Shown: piece after piece, positions 1-10,570 of the stretch
Numbering within the stretch: the first letter of the stretch is position 1
Layout: each line of letters begins with the position of its first letter
Source of the DNA: Acinetobacter boissieri
Lineage (GTDB): Bacteria; Pseudomonadota; Gammaproteobacteria; Pseudomonadales; Moraxellaceae
Direction: 5' to 3'
DNA length: 64,000 bases
Assembly: GCF_900096955.1 (NCBI RefSeq)
Contig: NZ_FMYL01000001.1
Location: 186,001 to 250,000 of the forward strand
Notes under the pieces: model-generated
What the model saw: only the letters and a program-made list of their open reading frames with translations
What the model was told of the DNA's origin: nothing
Databases searched by the model: none
Position numbers and translations under genes: made by a program

Positions 1-2457
1 TACTGCTTGATGCAACGTGTTAATCACATCTGGGTTAAACGCATGATATTCCTTGCCAAATACAAATTTCAGTAGTCCCCCTTGGTCAATTGGTTTACGG
101 GTTTTCCATGCCAATTCTGCCAAGATTTTTTGGTCATTTTCTAAATCAACAAAGGTCGCACCTTGTATACGGCTTGGTACACCAAGGAAGCACAGATCAA
201 CCACTTCATTGGCCAAACCAACGGCTTCAAACAACTGCCCACCACGATAAGATGCAACAGTTGAGATTCCCATTTTAGATAAAACTTTGAGTAAGCCTTT
301 ATCTATTCCTTTACGGAAATTATTTTGTGCTTGAAGTGGATCACCCAATAATTCGCCTTTCGCCACAAGATCATTAATTACATCATATGCAAGATATGGG
401 TAAATTGCAGTTGCGCCAAAACCTAAAATGACAGCAATTTGATGCGGATCACGTGCGATTCCCGTTTCTACAATAATATTAGCATCTGTACGTAAACCAA
501 CTTTAATTAAGTGGTGGTGTATCGCACCTGTCACCATTGCCGCATTGGCTGGCAAATAGCCTGTGCGAATTTTTTTATCTGAAATAATCAGTAATGTTTT
601 ACCATCACGAATCGCTTGTGCTGACTCTTCACAAATACGTTGAATGGCTGCTTTTAAACCTTCTGAGATATCATAATTTAAATCTATTTCAGCAGCTTCA
701 TAACCTTTACGACCAATCGTTCTGAGCTGGTGCATTTTTGAATTAGATAAAACAGGGCTCGCAATAATTAAACGATCTGCATGCTCTGGCCCTTGCTCAA
801 AAACGTTTTGCTCACGCCCTAAACAAGTTTCAAGTGACATCACAATTGACTCACGTAATGGGTCAATCGGTGGATTGGTCACTTGAGCAAATTGTTGTCT
901 AAAATAGTCAGTCACATGGCGTACTTGTTTTGAAAGTACAGCCATTGGGGTATCGTCACCCATTGAACCAACTGCTTCTTGGCCATTTTCAGCGATTGGG
1001 CACAAGACTTGGTCACGCTCTTCAAACGTCACCATAAACATTTTTTGTGCCGTCTTAAGCTGTTCACCGCTTAGACCTTTATCAATCAAATGTTCTTCAA
1101 GCTGCGGACTTGCTTGTAAACGTACAGCATTTTCACGTAACCATTGGCGGTACGGACGCATACGTTTCAGGTGGTTGCTTACATCTTCAGTTTCAAGAAG
1201 TTTACCTGTAAAGGTATCCACCACTAAAATTTGACCCGGACCAACACGACCTTTAGATACCACATCTTCAGGCTTATATCCCCAGACACCAATTTCAGAT
1301 GCAAGTGTAATGTAGTCATTTTTAGTAATGACCCAACGTGCAGGACGCAAACCATTACGGTCTAGCATACAAATCGCATGACGACCATCTTGAATTACTA
1401 AGCCAGCAGGGCCGTCCCATGCTTCCATATGCTTAGAGTTAAACTCATAAAATGCGCGTAAGTCCGCATCCAAGTTTTCAACATTTTGCCATGCAGGTGG
1501 TACAAGCATGCGTAAAGCACGGAACAAGTCCATACCACCGCCAATCAAAATCTCAAGCATATTATCTAGGCTTGATGAGTCAGAACCTGTACGGTTCACA
1601 ATCGGATCTAGTTCAGATAACCCTGGAAGTAGTGGATTTTCAAATTTTGGTGTACGTGCACTGGCCCAATTGCGGTTTGCAGTAATGGTATTAATTTCAC
1701 CATTGTGTGCTAAATAGCGAAAGGGTTGCGCAAGAGGCCAACGTGGCAATGTGTTGGTCGAAAAACGTTGGTGAAATACAGCAATATGTGATTTTAAATC
1801 TTCATTGGCTAAATCTGTGTAGAAATCAGCAATCGCTGCAGGCATCATTAAGCCTTTATAACTAATGACTGTAGAACACAATGTCGTGACGTAAAAATCA
1901 CTATCTGAACGTAATAATTGTTCTGCTCTGCGACGTGCCAAAAAGAGCTTACGATTAAACTCTGGCTCAGTCACACCCATTGGGCAATTCACAAATATTT
2001 GTTCAAAACGTGGCAGTGACTGTAATGCAATTTCACCTAGAACATCTAAATTAATAGGGACTTCACGCCAACCAATAACACGTAAACCTTCTTCTTCAAC
2101 TTCTTTAGTAAGAATATGGCGTGCATGCTGTGCAATCGTTTCATCTAAACTTAAAAATACTGAACCCACAGCAAAGATTTCACTCAGGGTAATATCACTA
2201 ATTTTTTTGGCTTCACTACGGAAAAAGTCTTTTGGCATGGCCAAAAGTAGACCACATCCGTCACCTGTTTTACCATCTGCGGCAATACCACCACGATGTG
2301 TCATACAGCTTAAACTATGTATTGCTGTTTTTACTAAGTCATGACTTTCGTTGCCTTTCATATGGGCAATTAAACCAAAACCACAATTATCCTTGAACTC
2401 ATCAGGTTGATATAAACCTTGAGCGGGGGCTACAGTGTTTAGCGATGGCATATGCAT
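1..2457 (-). CDS. gltB: Glutamate synthase (NADPH) large subunit, N-terminal part
   Basis: Makes glutamate from glutamine and 2-oxoglutarate in the cytoplasm, together with the small subunit GltD. Only the first 819 codons are in the window; the FMN-binding barrel and C-terminal GXGXG domain lie beyond position 1. The class II glutaminase domain begins with [10 protein letters not shown]; Cys25 is the expected N-terminal nucleophile after removal of a 24-residue propeptide. [16 protein letters not shown] follows, and the last visible residues ([12 protein letters not shown]) belong to the central domain. The start at 2457 (ATG-CAT-ATG) has an AGAAGG-like ribosome site about 7 bases upstream; ATG at 2451 is the alternative. 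It is read in the same direction as the aroK-aroB group but separated from it by about 520 bases, so it probably has its own promoter. Confidence 0.96.
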   Translation of the reverse strand, partial: MHMPSLNTVAPAQGLYQPDEFKDNCGFGLIAHMKGNESHDLVKTAIHSLSCMTHRGGIAADGKTGDGCGLLLAMPKDFFRSEAKKISDITLSEIFAVGSVFLSLDETIAQHARHILTKEVEEEGLRVIGWREVPINLDVLGEIALQSLPRFEQIFVNCPMGVTEPEFNRKLFLARRRAEQLLRSDSDFYVTTLCSTVISYKGLMMPAAIADFYTDLANEDLKSHIAVFHQRFSTNTLPRWPLAQPFRYLAHNGEINTITANRNWASARTPKFENPLLPGLSELDPIVNRTGSDSSSLDNMLEILIGGGMDLFRALRMLVPPAWQNVENLDADLRAFYEFNSKHMEAWDGPAGLVIQDGRHAICMLDRNGLRPARWVITKNDYITLASEIGVWGYKPEDVVSKGRVGPGQILVVDTFTGKLLETEDVSNHLKRMRPYRQWLRENAVRLQASPQLEEHLIDKGLSGEQLKTAQKMFMVTFEERDQVLCPIAENGQEAVGSMGDDTPMAVLSKQVRHVTDYFRQQFAQVTNPPIDPLRESIVMSLETCLGREQNVFEQGPEHADRLIIASPVLSNSKMHQLRTIGRKGYEAAEIDLNYDISEGLKAAIQRICEESAQAIRDGKTLLIISDKKIRTGYLPANAAMVTGAIHHHLIKVGLRTDANIIVETGIARDPHQIAVILGFGATAIYPYLAYDVINDLVAKGELLGDPLQAQNNFRKGIDKGLLKVLSKMGISTVASYRGGQLFEAVGLANEVVDLCFLGVPSRIQGATFVDLENDQKILAELAWKTRKPIDQGGLLKFVFGKEYHAFNPDVINTLHQAV

Positions 2458-2975
2458 AGCGGACCCTTCTATCAATTCGCTCTAAAGAGCAACACACTTA
2501 AGAAATTTTTTTTGCGACTTTTATCGGCAGCTTGTGGCTTGTGAGAACACACGTGGGCTAAATTTTAAAGCTCGTTCAAATAGCATATCTTGTTTTGTAC
2601 GACTGCCCATACATAAAATTGCAAGAATGTATGTAGTGAATCGTCATCATCATAAAAAACAATCGCAAGCTCTTTGGCTTCAATTTGGACCACAGATCAC
2701 CAAATTGAAGCTTTTCGCACCATTATAAGCAATATATATGCCAAACATTAAATTAATTATTTTAAAATAAATATCAAATACTTAAAACATATAAGAATGA
2801 GTTTAACTATTTAAAAGTTGCACAAATATGGTGCCAAAAAAATTAACAATGATTTTTAGATACAAAAAATGCATGTCTTTTTATAAAAAATTTTAAGCAC
2901 AAAATCATGACTGAGTGCGACTAAAGTTGTACCCATTATTAGGTTTTTCAATTTTTTTACAGTGCAGTTTTAATT
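2458..2975. other. Gene-free AT-rich interval upstream of gltB
   Basis: A stretch of about 518 bases between gltB and the SPOR gene. It should hold the gltB promoter. On the minus strand there is a TATAAT hexamer near 2722-2727, but no convincing -35 partner at the usual distance. Short open frames here have no ribosome site or recognisable domain. I see no RNA gene, clear hairpin terminator or repeat. Confidence 0.5.
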
Positions 2976-3713
2976 TTAATGTTCACTTAAAGGCATGGTT
3001 TTTTGCGTACTTGCTTCATTCGTTTCTGTTGTAGATGAGATATCTGGTACAGGGTTAAGCACAGGTAACACGACTTTAGGTAATGGCGCACTGGTCAAGC
3101 GTACATCATATAGCTTGCTTACTTCTGTACCCTCATCTGCCCCCATATCGTTGACATAAGGTGCATAATTTGCAACCTTTTCAACACTGGGTTTAATTGA
3201 GGTGGGTAATTTTAAATTGAGTCGAGACAATACAGCTTTCGCCTCTTGTTCTCCATCATAAATACCATATAAAAGTACATAACGTTCAGGTTGATTTTGG
3301 TTAGTAAGCCGAATATAAATAAAATCTTTACGGTCTACTCTTTGCTGTAAGAAGTTTTTAATAATGTCTTCTTTACCAATTTGTACAATTTGAATACTGT
3401 ATCGATTACGATAGTCAACAATAAATTTTGTGCCTCTAAACTCAGGCTCATGCAAACCCGATGTAACAACACGGGTTGTTTGCTGTAATGGCCTTACTTG
3501 ATCAGTCAGTACACCTAAGTTGGGTACTGCTGCAACCTGTTCTACCTGAAATGTAGGATACACAATCTCTGTATCATCATGGTCTTTTTCAACATGTACG
3601 GGAGGCTGAGCCAATGACATGATGAGTAAAGCCCCCGCTAGACACACGCCACCAACAATAAACAATGACCACGGTTTTAAACGAGATTTTGTAGTAGCGT
3701 GAGGACTAGACAT
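2976..3713 (-). CDS. SPOR-domain membrane protein
   Basis: A 245-residue protein with a short cytoplasmic N-terminus, one membrane segment (about residues 15-35) and a periplasmic part. A region of about residues 108-190 looks like a SPOR domain, which binds denuded septal peptidoglycan. It lies 9 bases behind aroB on the same strand, the place taken by damX in enterobacteria, so it is probably the functional counterpart of a DamX-like cell-division protein. That equivalence is by position and domain, not by overall similarity. Start ATG at 3713. The C-terminal 40 residues are Ser/Thr-rich and look disordered. Confidence 0.8.
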   Translation of the reverse strand: MSSPHATTKSRLKPWSLFIVGGVCLAGALLIMSLAQPPVHVEKDHDDTEIVYPTFQVEQVAAVPNLGVLTDQVRPLQQTTRVVTSGLHEPEFRGTKFIVDYRNRYSIQIVQIGKEDIIKNFLQQRVDRKDFIYIRLTNQNQPERYVLLYGIYDGEQEAKAVLSRLNLKLPTSIKPSVEKVANYAPYVNDMGADEGTEVSKLYDVRLTSAPLPKVVLPVLNPVPDISSTTETNEASTQKTMPLSEH

Positions 3714-3722
3714 ATATGCACT

Positions 3723-4805
3723 CTATTGTTCTAAATGATTGAGTATGGCTTGCTTCATCATATTTATGTCAAAGCGATTTGTAATAAATGCTTCACCAAT
3801 ACTTTTAAGTAAAATTAAACGTATTGAACCATTCAGTACTTTTTTATCATGTGACATATAATTTAAAAAGTCATCTATTGGAATATTTGGGCATCGAATA
3901 GGTAATTTAGCACGCTGAAAAATGTGTTTAACTCGCTCTACGTCTTCAGCTGAGATAAGCCCCATTTGACACGATAAATCTGCAGCCATGACCATACCCA
4001 CAGCGATCGCCTCTCCATGTAACCATGTACCATAACCTAAATATGATTCAATCGCATGACCAAATGTGTGACCTAAATTTAAAAGTGCCCTTTCTCCATG
4101 TTCTTTTTCATCGTTGGCCACAATACGTGCTTTATGTGCACAAGAACGGTATACCGCTTCTGCTAACTTTTCTTCATCACCTGCAACAAGCTCATCTATA
4201 TTACTTTCTAGCCAGATTAAAAAGTCGATATCACCAAGGAGTGCATACTTAATAATTTCAGCAAGACCTGCAGACAACTCGCGTAAAGGTAGTGTTTTTA
4301 ACTGTGCCATATCTGCAAAAACAATATTGGGTTGCTTAAATGCACCAATCATATTTTTGCCTAAAGGATGATTGATTCCCGTTTTCCCACCTACGCTTGA
4401 GTCAACTTGTGACAATAATGTTGTAGGTACTTGAATAAAATCAACACCTCTTTGAAAACTCGCTGCTGCAAAACCTGCCATATCACCAATGACACCACCA
4501 CCTAGAGCAAGTACTGTACAGTCTCTATTAAACCCTTCTCTAAGCAGTGCATCAAAGATTAGATTTAGACATTCAATATTTTTATATCGTTCACCATCTG
4601 GCAAAATACAAGTCGCCGTCGTCTTACCTAAATGTTGCAATGCATCCTCATAGGTTTTTGCATATAATGGAGCAACGGTATCATTGGTGACGATCATCAC
4701 TTGTTTATTCGGCAAATATGGCGATAACAGTGTTGCAATATCAAGTTGACTACCAATATAGATAGGATAGCGACGTTCACCAAGTTCAACGTATAGTGTT
4801 TGCAT
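3723..4805 (-). CDS. aroB: 3-dehydroquinate synthase
   Basis: Second step of the shikimate pathway: converts DAHP to 3-dehydroquinate, using NAD and a divalent metal. The nucleotide-binding stretch [11 protein letters not shown] and the conserved [13 protein letters not shown] are present. The metal-site residues are the Glu in [12 protein letters not shown] and the His residues in [11 protein letters not shown] and WLHGEA. Length is about 360 residues, normal for the family. Acinetobacter AroB proteins begin MQTL, so I place the start at ATG 4805; an ATG at 4808 and a TTG at 4817 are in frame but have no better ribosome site. It lies 25 bases behind aroK, presumably in one transcript. Confidence 0.97.
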   Translation of the reverse strand: MQTLYVELGERRYPIYIGSQLDIATLLSPYLPNKQVMIVTNDTVAPLYAKTYEDALQHLGKTTATCILPDGERYKNIECLNLIFDALLREGFNRDCTVLALGGGVIGDMAGFAAASFQRGVDFIQVPTTLLSQVDSSVGGKTGINHPLGKNMIGAFKQPNIVFADMAQLKTLPLRELSAGLAEIIKYALLGDIDFLIWLESNIDELVAGDEEKLAEAVYRSCAHKARIVANDEKEHGERALLNLGHTFGHAIESYLGYGTWLHGEAIAVGMVMAADLSCQMGLISAEDVERVKHIFQRAKLPIRCPNIPIDDFLNYMSHDKKVLNGSIRLILLKSIGEAFITNRFDINMMKQAILNHLEQ

Positions 4806-4830
4806 CATTTCAACCAATTACTGTTCATTA

Positions 4831-5373
4831 TTAAATCTGTGGGTTTTCAAGAATATTACTCAAAATTTGGTAAGCTAAATCTCGAGCAGCTCCATTATGG
4901 GTATCAACAATATAATGAGCAACTTCTTTGTATAAGGGGTCTCTTACTTTCAAGAGTTCTTGTAGCTTTTTTTCAGGATATTCTACTTGCAGAAGTGGGC
5001 GATTTTTGTCTCTATATGTTCTTTGCAACTGTATTTCAACAGGTGCAAATAAATAGATAACAATACCTCTTGTTCTCAACACATGGCGGTTATCTTGCTG
5101 GGTGATCGCACCACCACCTGTTGCCAAAACTAAATTACCTAGTTGTGTGAGTTCTTCTAAAATCTGTTTTTCTCGTTGGCGGAAGCCAGTTTCACCTTCT
5201 TTTTCGAAAATCCACGGAATCGATGCCCCTGTTTTCTCTTCAATTTCATGATCACTATCTACAAACTCACGCCCCAAAATTTCGGCAAGGTGACGCCCAA
5301 CTGTGGTTTTTCCAGCGCCCATAGGCCCTACCAAATAGATATTTGGTAGGGTGTCAATTGCTTGTTTTGGCAA
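4831..5373 (-). CDS. aroK: Shikimate kinase
   Basis: Phosphorylates shikimate with ATP in the shikimate pathway. A 180-residue P-loop kinase: Walker A GPMGAGKTT at residues 16-24, the shikimate-contacting DSD motif, GFRQRE, GGGA, and the lid TYRDKNRPLL. The start codon is TTG at 5373, with AGGTAG about 6 bases upstream; the next residues match the usual Acinetobacter N-terminus (TLPNIYLVGPMG). It sits between pilQ and aroB in the aroK-aroB pair found behind the pil operon in many gamma-proteobacteria. Confidence 0.96.
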   Translation of the reverse strand: MPKQAIDTLPNIYLVGPMGAGKTTVGRHLAEILGREFVDSDHEIEEKTGASIPWIFEKEGETGFRQREKQILEELTQLGNLVLATGGGAITQQDNRHVLRTRGIVIYLFAPVEIQLQRTYRDKNRPLLQVEYPEKKLQELLKVRDPLYKEVAHYIVDTHNGAARDLAYQILSNILENPQI

Positions 5374-5421
5374 GGTGCTACCTATTATTTTCGATCTATA
5401 CTACTTATATTAATGATTTCT

Positions 5422-7461
5422 TTAAAATGTGTCATTAATAATTCGTGGTGTAATGAAAATCAGTAGCTCTCGCTTAGTATCTGACTTGGTATTATTTTTA
5501 AATAAATGACCCACACCAGGTAAATCGCCTAACAATGGTACTTTATTCGTTTGATTAATCGAGGTATTTTCATATAAACCACCTAACACAACGGTTTCAC
5601 CATCTGAAACGAGTACATTGGTTTTCAATTCATTGGTATCTATGGCATAACCTGCAGTCGTTAATACACCAAGTGAATCTTTCGAAATATTCAGTTTCAT
5701 TTGTATTTTTCCATCTGGAGTAATACCCGGCGTCACTTTAAGTTCGAGCACAGCGTCTTGAAAGGTCACCGTAGTACCATTATTACCGCTAGTCGTTGCA
5801 AATGGTATTTTTTGCCCAGAGCGAATCGTTGCTTCTTGATTATCACCGGTCATCACTTTTGGCGTAGATAAAATTTCACTTTGCCCATCACTTTGTGATG
5901 CAGCTAATTTTAAATCAAGCATATTACTGCCTAAACGGAGTAACCCTAAAGACAGTGAACCGTAATTTGTTGTCGTGCCTAAATCAACACCTGCTGAAAT
6001 TGAGCGCGTAATTTTACCGTTATCCCAACCTGACGTAGATGTCTGTTGTGATAAGCTCCAATTCACCCCAAGCTCTTTACTAAAGTTTGTTTCAGTACGC
6101 ACAATGCGTGCTTCTACCATTACCTGCCTAACCGCTGTATCAAGCTGTTTAAATAGCTTTCTCACTTCTTTAATTTTTTCAGGTGTATCTGTTAAAACAA
6201 TGGTATTCGTTCGAGGATCAAGAACTGCTGAACCTCGTGGCGTCAATAAAGGATTATTTTCTTTTCGGTCTTGACCTTTATTCTTTAAATCAAATATTTC
6301 TTCGAGATCTTTGACTTTAATATAGTTTAATTGAATAAATTCAGTTTGTAGCTGGACATCTCTACTTTGTTGAGATTTCAGCTTAGCCTCATCCTCATCA
6401 GCTTTAATCATATCTACTGTAGGCATAACCCACACCACTTGACCAATTTGCTTTTTAGATAAGTTTTTCGCTTTTAAAATCAAATCTAGAGCCTGATCTG
6501 AAGGGACATCTTTGAGCCGTAAAGTAATATTTCCTTGTACATTATCGGCTGCAATAATATTTACCCCTGAAAAATCAGATAAAACCTGTAGTACACGTCT
6601 AATTTCTATGTCTTGAAAATCTAGAGATAATTTACGCCCTGTATATTTAGGCTCATTGAGTGATTTGTCTACAGTATTGTCTTTACGTGCCACATTAATA
6701 GTCAGCTTCTTTTCAGCTTGGTAGGCTTTATAATCGAAATTTCCTGTATTTTTAATTTCAATAATGCCATTAGCCCCATCATTAAAACTATCTACTGTAC
6801 TAACAGGTGTTGCAAAATCATTAACATCCATACGTTGAACAAGATGCGTTGGAATTTTATTTCCAATCAAACGAATCACAACATAGTTGCTGCGTTGCTG
6901 AATATCAATGGGTGTGTGACCATCTAATAAGTCAATTACAATTTGACCGTCACCTTTTTCACTACGCTGAAATCCAATATTTGCAACACCTTGTGCCAAA
7001 CGCTTAGCTAATGTTTGGGTAGGCGTTGTTGCTTGCATTGGTGTAGTTATTGGTGTGCTCGAACCTTTAGGTGTCACGCTTAATATATATGTTGAACCTT
7101 CAATACGAGAAGAAAATTGTGCATTTGATTTTAAGTCTAAACTTAAACGAGATTGTTGGTTTTGTGAAAGCAGTTCCACACGATCAAGTTGATTCGTATG
7201 TAATTTTGCAAGTTGTGCAGCAGTCACTTTTAGTTCCGTTTTAGGAAAGTCTAAAATAAGCTTTGGTGTTTGCCCAACTTGATATGCTTTAGGGTCTATG
7301 GGTGCACCATCAAATACAATACGAACTTCACTGTTTTGGTTGCCTTGATCAGTTGCAGTCACACTTGTGATTGCAAGTGCTTGCGCCAATTGCACCGCAG
7401 ATAAACTACTACTAAAAAGAATCACCCCCATCAGGAGTCGATACATTCTTGAATACTTCAT
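5422..7461 (-). CDS. pilQ: Type IV pilus secretin
   Basis: Outer-membrane secretin through which the type IV pilus passes; needed for twitching and, in Acinetobacter, DNA uptake. About 679 residues. After a signal peptide (about residues 1-28) there are two AMIN-type peptidoglycan-binding regions (about 30-260), a short secretin N-terminal domain, an NLR repeat (DPRTNTIVLTDTPEKI), and the C-terminal secretin pore domain. The longest frame opens with GTG at 7476, but that codon is part of the GGGGA ribosome site for ATG 7461, so I use 7461. It is last in pilMNOPQ. Confidence 0.95.
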   Translation of the reverse strand: MKYSRMYRLLMGVILFSSSLSAVQLAQALAITSVTATDQGNQNSEVRIVFDGAPIDPKAYQVGQTPKLILDFPKTELKVTAAQLAKLHTNQLDRVELLSQNQQSRLSLDLKSNAQFSSRIEGSTYILSVTPKGSSTPITTPMQATTPTQTLAKRLAQGVANIGFQRSEKGDGQIVIDLLDGHTPIDIQQRSNYVVIRLIGNKIPTHLVQRMDVNDFATPVSTVDSFNDGANGIIEIKNTGNFDYKAYQAEKKLTINVARKDNTVDKSLNEPKYTGRKLSLDFQDIEIRRVLQVLSDFSGVNIIAADNVQGNITLRLKDVPSDQALDLILKAKNLSKKQIGQVVWVMPTVDMIKADEDEAKLKSQQSRDVQLQTEFIQLNYIKVKDLEEIFDLKNKGQDRKENNPLLTPRGSAVLDPRTNTIVLTDTPEKIKEVRKLFKQLDTAVRQVMVEARIVRTETNFSKELGVNWSLSQQTSTSGWDNGKITRSISAGVDLGTTTNYGSLSLGLLRLGSNMLDLKLAASQSDGQSEILSTPKVMTGDNQEATIRSGQKIPFATTSGNNGTTVTFQDAVLELKVTPGITPDGKIQMKLNISKDSLGVLTTAGYAIDTNELKTNVLVSDGETVVLGGLYENTSINQTNKVPLLGDLPGVGHLFKNNTKSDTKRELLIFITPRIINDTF

Positions 7462-7512
7462 TCGTTTATTCCCCACAATATTTCATTCTGTCTAATACGT
7501 TTCTCTAACTCG

Positions 7513-8034
7513 CTAAGCATTTTGGCCAACCAAAACTAACGTTCTTGGTCGCTCTACATAGCCACCTTGACCATCAGATACAATTTCAATTAACTGGATT
7601 CGCTCTGGTGTTAATGTCACAACACGTCCTTGATTCAAGCCCATATAGCTACCGACACTAATACGATAAACCTGCTTATCTGGTGCTTGGATTAAAGCAG
7701 ACATTTTGCCACTGTCTTGTAATACACCTCGCATAAGTAAAGACTCTAGCGGATATAATTCAAGAGGCTGTGCAACATGTGCAGGGTTTGGTGATACTTT
7801 TTTACCAGCACGTACCTTCAGCTCAGTGAATAAAGAACTTTGTAAAAAAGGGCTTCTCAAGCCTTGAGCTGCATATTCAAATTGTGGCACTTTATCGAAC
7901 ACGGGGGCAGCTGGTAATGGTAACGGTGGCTGTTGCTGTATATGACTCATCTCAGCTTCGACATAATCAACCCTGGAATCACAACCCGAAATCAACAATA
8001 CAGTCATAGCACAGTACATTAAGCGATGGTTCAT
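7513..8034 (-). CDS. pilP: Type IV pilus assembly lipoprotein PilP
   Basis: Inner-membrane lipoprotein that links the PilMNO platform to the PilQ secretin. 173 residues; the signal ends in a lipobox LISGC with the acylated Cys at residue 18. A Pro-rich linker follows, then the compact beta domain with LMRGVLQD and the C-terminal ERIQLIE segment. It starts only 6 bases behind pilO and precedes pilQ by about 50 bases, the standard pilMNOPQ order. Confidence 0.94.
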   Translation of the reverse strand: MNHRLMYCAMTVLLISGCDSRVDYVEAEMSHIQQQPPLPLPAAPVFDKVPQFEYAAQGLRSPFLQSSLFTELKVRAGKKVSPNPAHVAQPLELYPLESLLMRGVLQDSGKMSALIQAPDKQVYRISVGSYMGLNQGRVVTLTPERIQLIEIVSDGQGGYVERPRTLVLVGQNA

Positions 8035-8040
8035 TTTGAA

Positions 8041-8736
8041 TTAGCCTCCCGCCTTTTGGTTTGTCATGGGTTGTACATCACCTAAATAGCGATACGTTTT
8101 TGCTTTGATCACGTAATTTAGTTCAGGTACATCAACTTTACCATTTTTGCTTTCAACTGCCGTAATAGAGAAATCACCCACTGTGACAATACGTGAAAGT
8201 ACAGCCAAATCGCTCACAAACCGAGCAAAAGAATGGTAGTCACCTGTGGCTTCAATAGTGATGGGCTGTTCAACAAAAAAGGCTTGGCTCATCTCACCTT
8301 CTAAACGAATATTTTTGAGTTTTAACCCAGCTTTTAAACCTGTCGTGTTAATATCTTCAACAAGTCCCGCAATCTCAGATTCTTTAGGTAATTGCTGCAA
8401 TTGCTGCTCAAAACCTGCTCGCATGGTTGTCAATTGTTTTTTATAATTTTGTGAGTTACGTAATTTAGACTCTTTTTGCTGATACTCATTCAGCAAGTTG
8501 GCTTCTTGCGCCCGTGCTGAAGATGTATCTTCTATAACAGAAACAATGAATACAAAATAGCCTAAAATTCCAATAAAGATGACAATAAAGATCCAACTGG
8601 TCACCTTTACAACTACAGGCCAAGCACCATAGTTATTCGCATCTAGTGATCTAAACTGGTCGAAAAAACCTTGTATTGAGCGTTTTTTCTTGGTTGCTTT
8701 ATCATCAAAATCAACTAAAAAATCTTGATCAGCCAT
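8041..8736 (-). CDS. pilO: Type IV pilus inner-membrane protein PilO
   Basis: Inner-membrane partner of PilN in the alignment complex. 231 residues, one membrane segment (about 44-66), then a coiled-coil stretch and a ferredoxin-like periplasmic domain. Upstream in-frame codons extend the frame to 8790, but ATG 8736 (MADQDFLVDFDD) lies one base past the pilN stop and has a GGGGGG ribosome site at 8743-8748, so it is the start. Confidence 0.95.
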   Translation of the reverse strand: MADQDFLVDFDDKATKKKRSIQGFFDQFRSLDANNYGAWPVVVKVTSWIFIVIFIGILGYFVFIVSVIEDTSSARAQEANLLNEYQQKESKLRNSQNYKKQLTTMRAGFEQQLQQLPKESEIAGLVEDINTTGLKAGLKLKNIRLEGEMSQAFFVEQPITIEATGDYHSFARFVSDLAVLSRIVTVGDFSITAVESKNGKVDVPELNYVIKAKTYRYLGDVQPMTNQKAGG

Positions 8737-8737
8737 T

Positions 8738-9358
8738 TTATTGCCCCCCTTGTTGCGTGTTTGCAGAAATTGGCTGTGCAATACTTCCAATGTTTGCAGT
8801 CACAACAAAGCTTCCATATCGCTCTTCAGCTCTAGGTAAAATTGATGTTTGTATATTTGTTGAAATATCTTTATCGTTCGTAATAAATGAGCTCATAAAA
8901 ACATTACGAAACCATACTGAACCACCCATCTTACGAATCAACTCTGCAACAGTATTTGGGTTATCTGCTCTACCTTCAATGACAAGCGATTCACCTGTAC
9001 GAGTGAAACGTGTCAAATAAACTTGTGGCGGAATCACGCGAACCAATTCATCTACAAGCCGCACAGAAACGGGACGTTGAGCCTGTAAGTTTTGAATAAG
9101 CCCCATACGGTCAACAATGGCTTGTCTTTGTTCTTGCAAGCCATTTAAAGACTTTAACTGTGCATCAATTTGCTCATTTTTTGCTAAAATAAGCTGGTTT
9201 GCTTGTTCTTGATCTGTTCTTTGCTGATTTAAGAAAAACCAAGTGACCGCAACAAGACTTAACCCCAAACATGCCATAAGTACAGATACTAAAATAAATG
9301 TTTTTTTCTTTTGCTCACGGACTTCATCACGCCAAGGCAGTAGATTTATTTTTGACAT
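8738..9358 (-). CDS. pilN: Type IV pilus assembly protein PilN
   Basis: Inner-membrane protein whose conserved N-terminal INLLPWR motif binds the actin-like PilM in the cytoplasm; here it is KINLLPWRDE. 206 residues with one membrane segment (about 20-41) followed by a coiled coil. Start ATG 9358 overlaps the pilM stop in a TGATG junction, implying translational coupling; a TTG one codon earlier is less likely. Confidence 0.95.
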   Translation of the reverse strand: MSKINLLPWRDEVREQKKKTFILVSVLMACLGLSLVAVTWFFLNQQRTDQEQANQLILAKNEQIDAQLKSLNGLQEQRQAIVDRMGLIQNLQAQRPVSVRLVDELVRVIPPQVYLTRFTRTGESLVIEGRADNPNTVAELIRKMGGSVWFRNVFMSSFITNDKDISTNIQTSILPRAEERYGSFVVTANIGSIAQPISANTQQGGQ

Positions 9359-10419
9359 CAATCGAAACTCCGAAGGGCTACACCTAATGCAAGCATTAAT
9401 GCAGGGGCATCTTGTTCAAACTGTTGTACGTTTACTTGAGGAGAAAACGCCATATTTAAAAAGGGATAAGCTATAGTCACTCGATAGCTCAACTCTGCTT
9501 GTAAGTATTGTGCTAGACCATTTAAATTCGCAACACCACCTGCCAATAAAATATGGTCTATTTTATGGTAAGAAGAACTTGAGAAAAATAATTGTAAAGC
9601 TCTTGTTGTTTGATCCAGAATAGCTTCTTTAAATGGCGTTAAAATTGCAGTTTCATAATCAGCATACATACTGTGATCAGAAATTAAAGCCGTTGCATCT
9701 GCATCAGACAAACCACCATAATGGTACTGTGCATCTAAAATAAGTTGCTTCCCACCCAACATTTGTTCTTTGGTGTATACAACACGCCCTTCACTTAATA
9801 CCGTAAAATTTGTTGTTGTATGCCCTACATCAAGCACTGCAACCAACTTCGCAGACACAGGCAAATTGCTCGAAAATATAGAAAATGCACGCTCTAAAAC
9901 CAAATTTTCTACATCTGCAATCTTAGGTGTTAGTCCTGCATACGTCAGTGCGTCTGTCATTGAGTCTATATATTCAGTTCGAGTAGCAACTAAGCGAACA
10001 TACACTTGATCTGGCTGCTGTTTGTTTGTACCCAGAATCTCGAAATCTAGACTCACCTCATCTAAAGGGAAGGGAATATACTGTTCTGCATCTAAACGAA
10101 TTTGTATTTCTCTCTCTTCATCGCTCATCTCTTTATCCATTTCTAAGGTTTTATAAATAACCTGTGCATTAGGTAAAGAAAAAGCAACTAAATCAGCCGC
10201 AGGATTTCCCACATCAACGGCTTCTTGTAAAGCATCCGATAAGGCTTCAGCATCTATCACATTATTGTCGACAAGCACGCCTTCTGCCAAAGCAACCTTG
10301 GCATAACTTTCAACCTTATAACGCCCACCTTTTTGTGAGAGTTCCAACAATTTTACAGAGGAGCAACCAATATCTACTCCCACTAACCCCTTTTTTCGTT
10401 TACCATTCAGTTTAAGCAC
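9358..10419 (-). CDS. pilM: Type IV pilus assembly ATPase-like protein PilM
   Basis: Actin-like cytoplasmic protein that anchors the PilN/PilO complex. 353 residues with the actin/FtsA signatures: phosphate 1 GVDIGCSSVKLLEL, phosphate 2 LDVGHTTTNF, and adenosine site LLAGGVANLNGL. The start is GTG 10419, with GAGGAAG four to five bases upstream. It is the first gene of pilMNOPQ and is divergent from ponA, as in many gamma-proteobacteria. Confidence 0.95.
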   Translation of the reverse strand: MLKLNGKRKKGLVGVDIGCSSVKLLELSQKGGRYKVESYAKVALAEGVLVDNNVIDAEALSDALQEAVDVGNPAADLVAFSLPNAQVIYKTLEMDKEMSDEEREIQIRLDAEQYIPFPLDEVSLDFEILGTNKQQPDQVYVRLVATRTEYIDSMTDALTYAGLTPKIADVENLVLERAFSIFSSNLPVSAKLVAVLDVGHTTTNFTVLSEGRVVYTKEQMLGGKQLILDAQYHYGGLSDADATALISDHSMYADYETAILTPFKEAILDQTTRALQLFFSSSSYHKIDHILLAGGVANLNGLAQYLQAELSYRVTIAYPFLNMAFSPQVNVQQFEQDAPALMLALGVALRSFD

Positions 10420-10570
10420 AACACTTCCTCATGATTTCTATGAGAGTAATAACTTTTGACGATACACTACTTTCAATATGATTTGCACAATAATCGTATA
10501 TAATACGCCATAATATAATGACATAGATTATACTTTAATTTCGCCATCCCATTTTTTAACCATAGTTAAT
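10420..10570. promoter_or_regulatory. Divergent pilM / ponA promoter region
   Basis: The 151 bases between the divergent pilM and ponA starts must hold both promoters. On the plus strand, TTGACG at 10456-10461 and TATGAT at 10477-10482 (15-base spacer), and a separate TATAAT at 10499-10504, are candidates for ponA. On the minus strand TTGAAA followed about 18 bases later by TTATTA could serve pilM. None is strong enough to be certain. Confidence 0.4.

Noticed and set aside
2534..2728. 64-codon open frame upstream of gltB
   Set aside because: No ribosome site, no domain, low-complexity AT-rich surroundings; it overlaps the expected gltB promoter.
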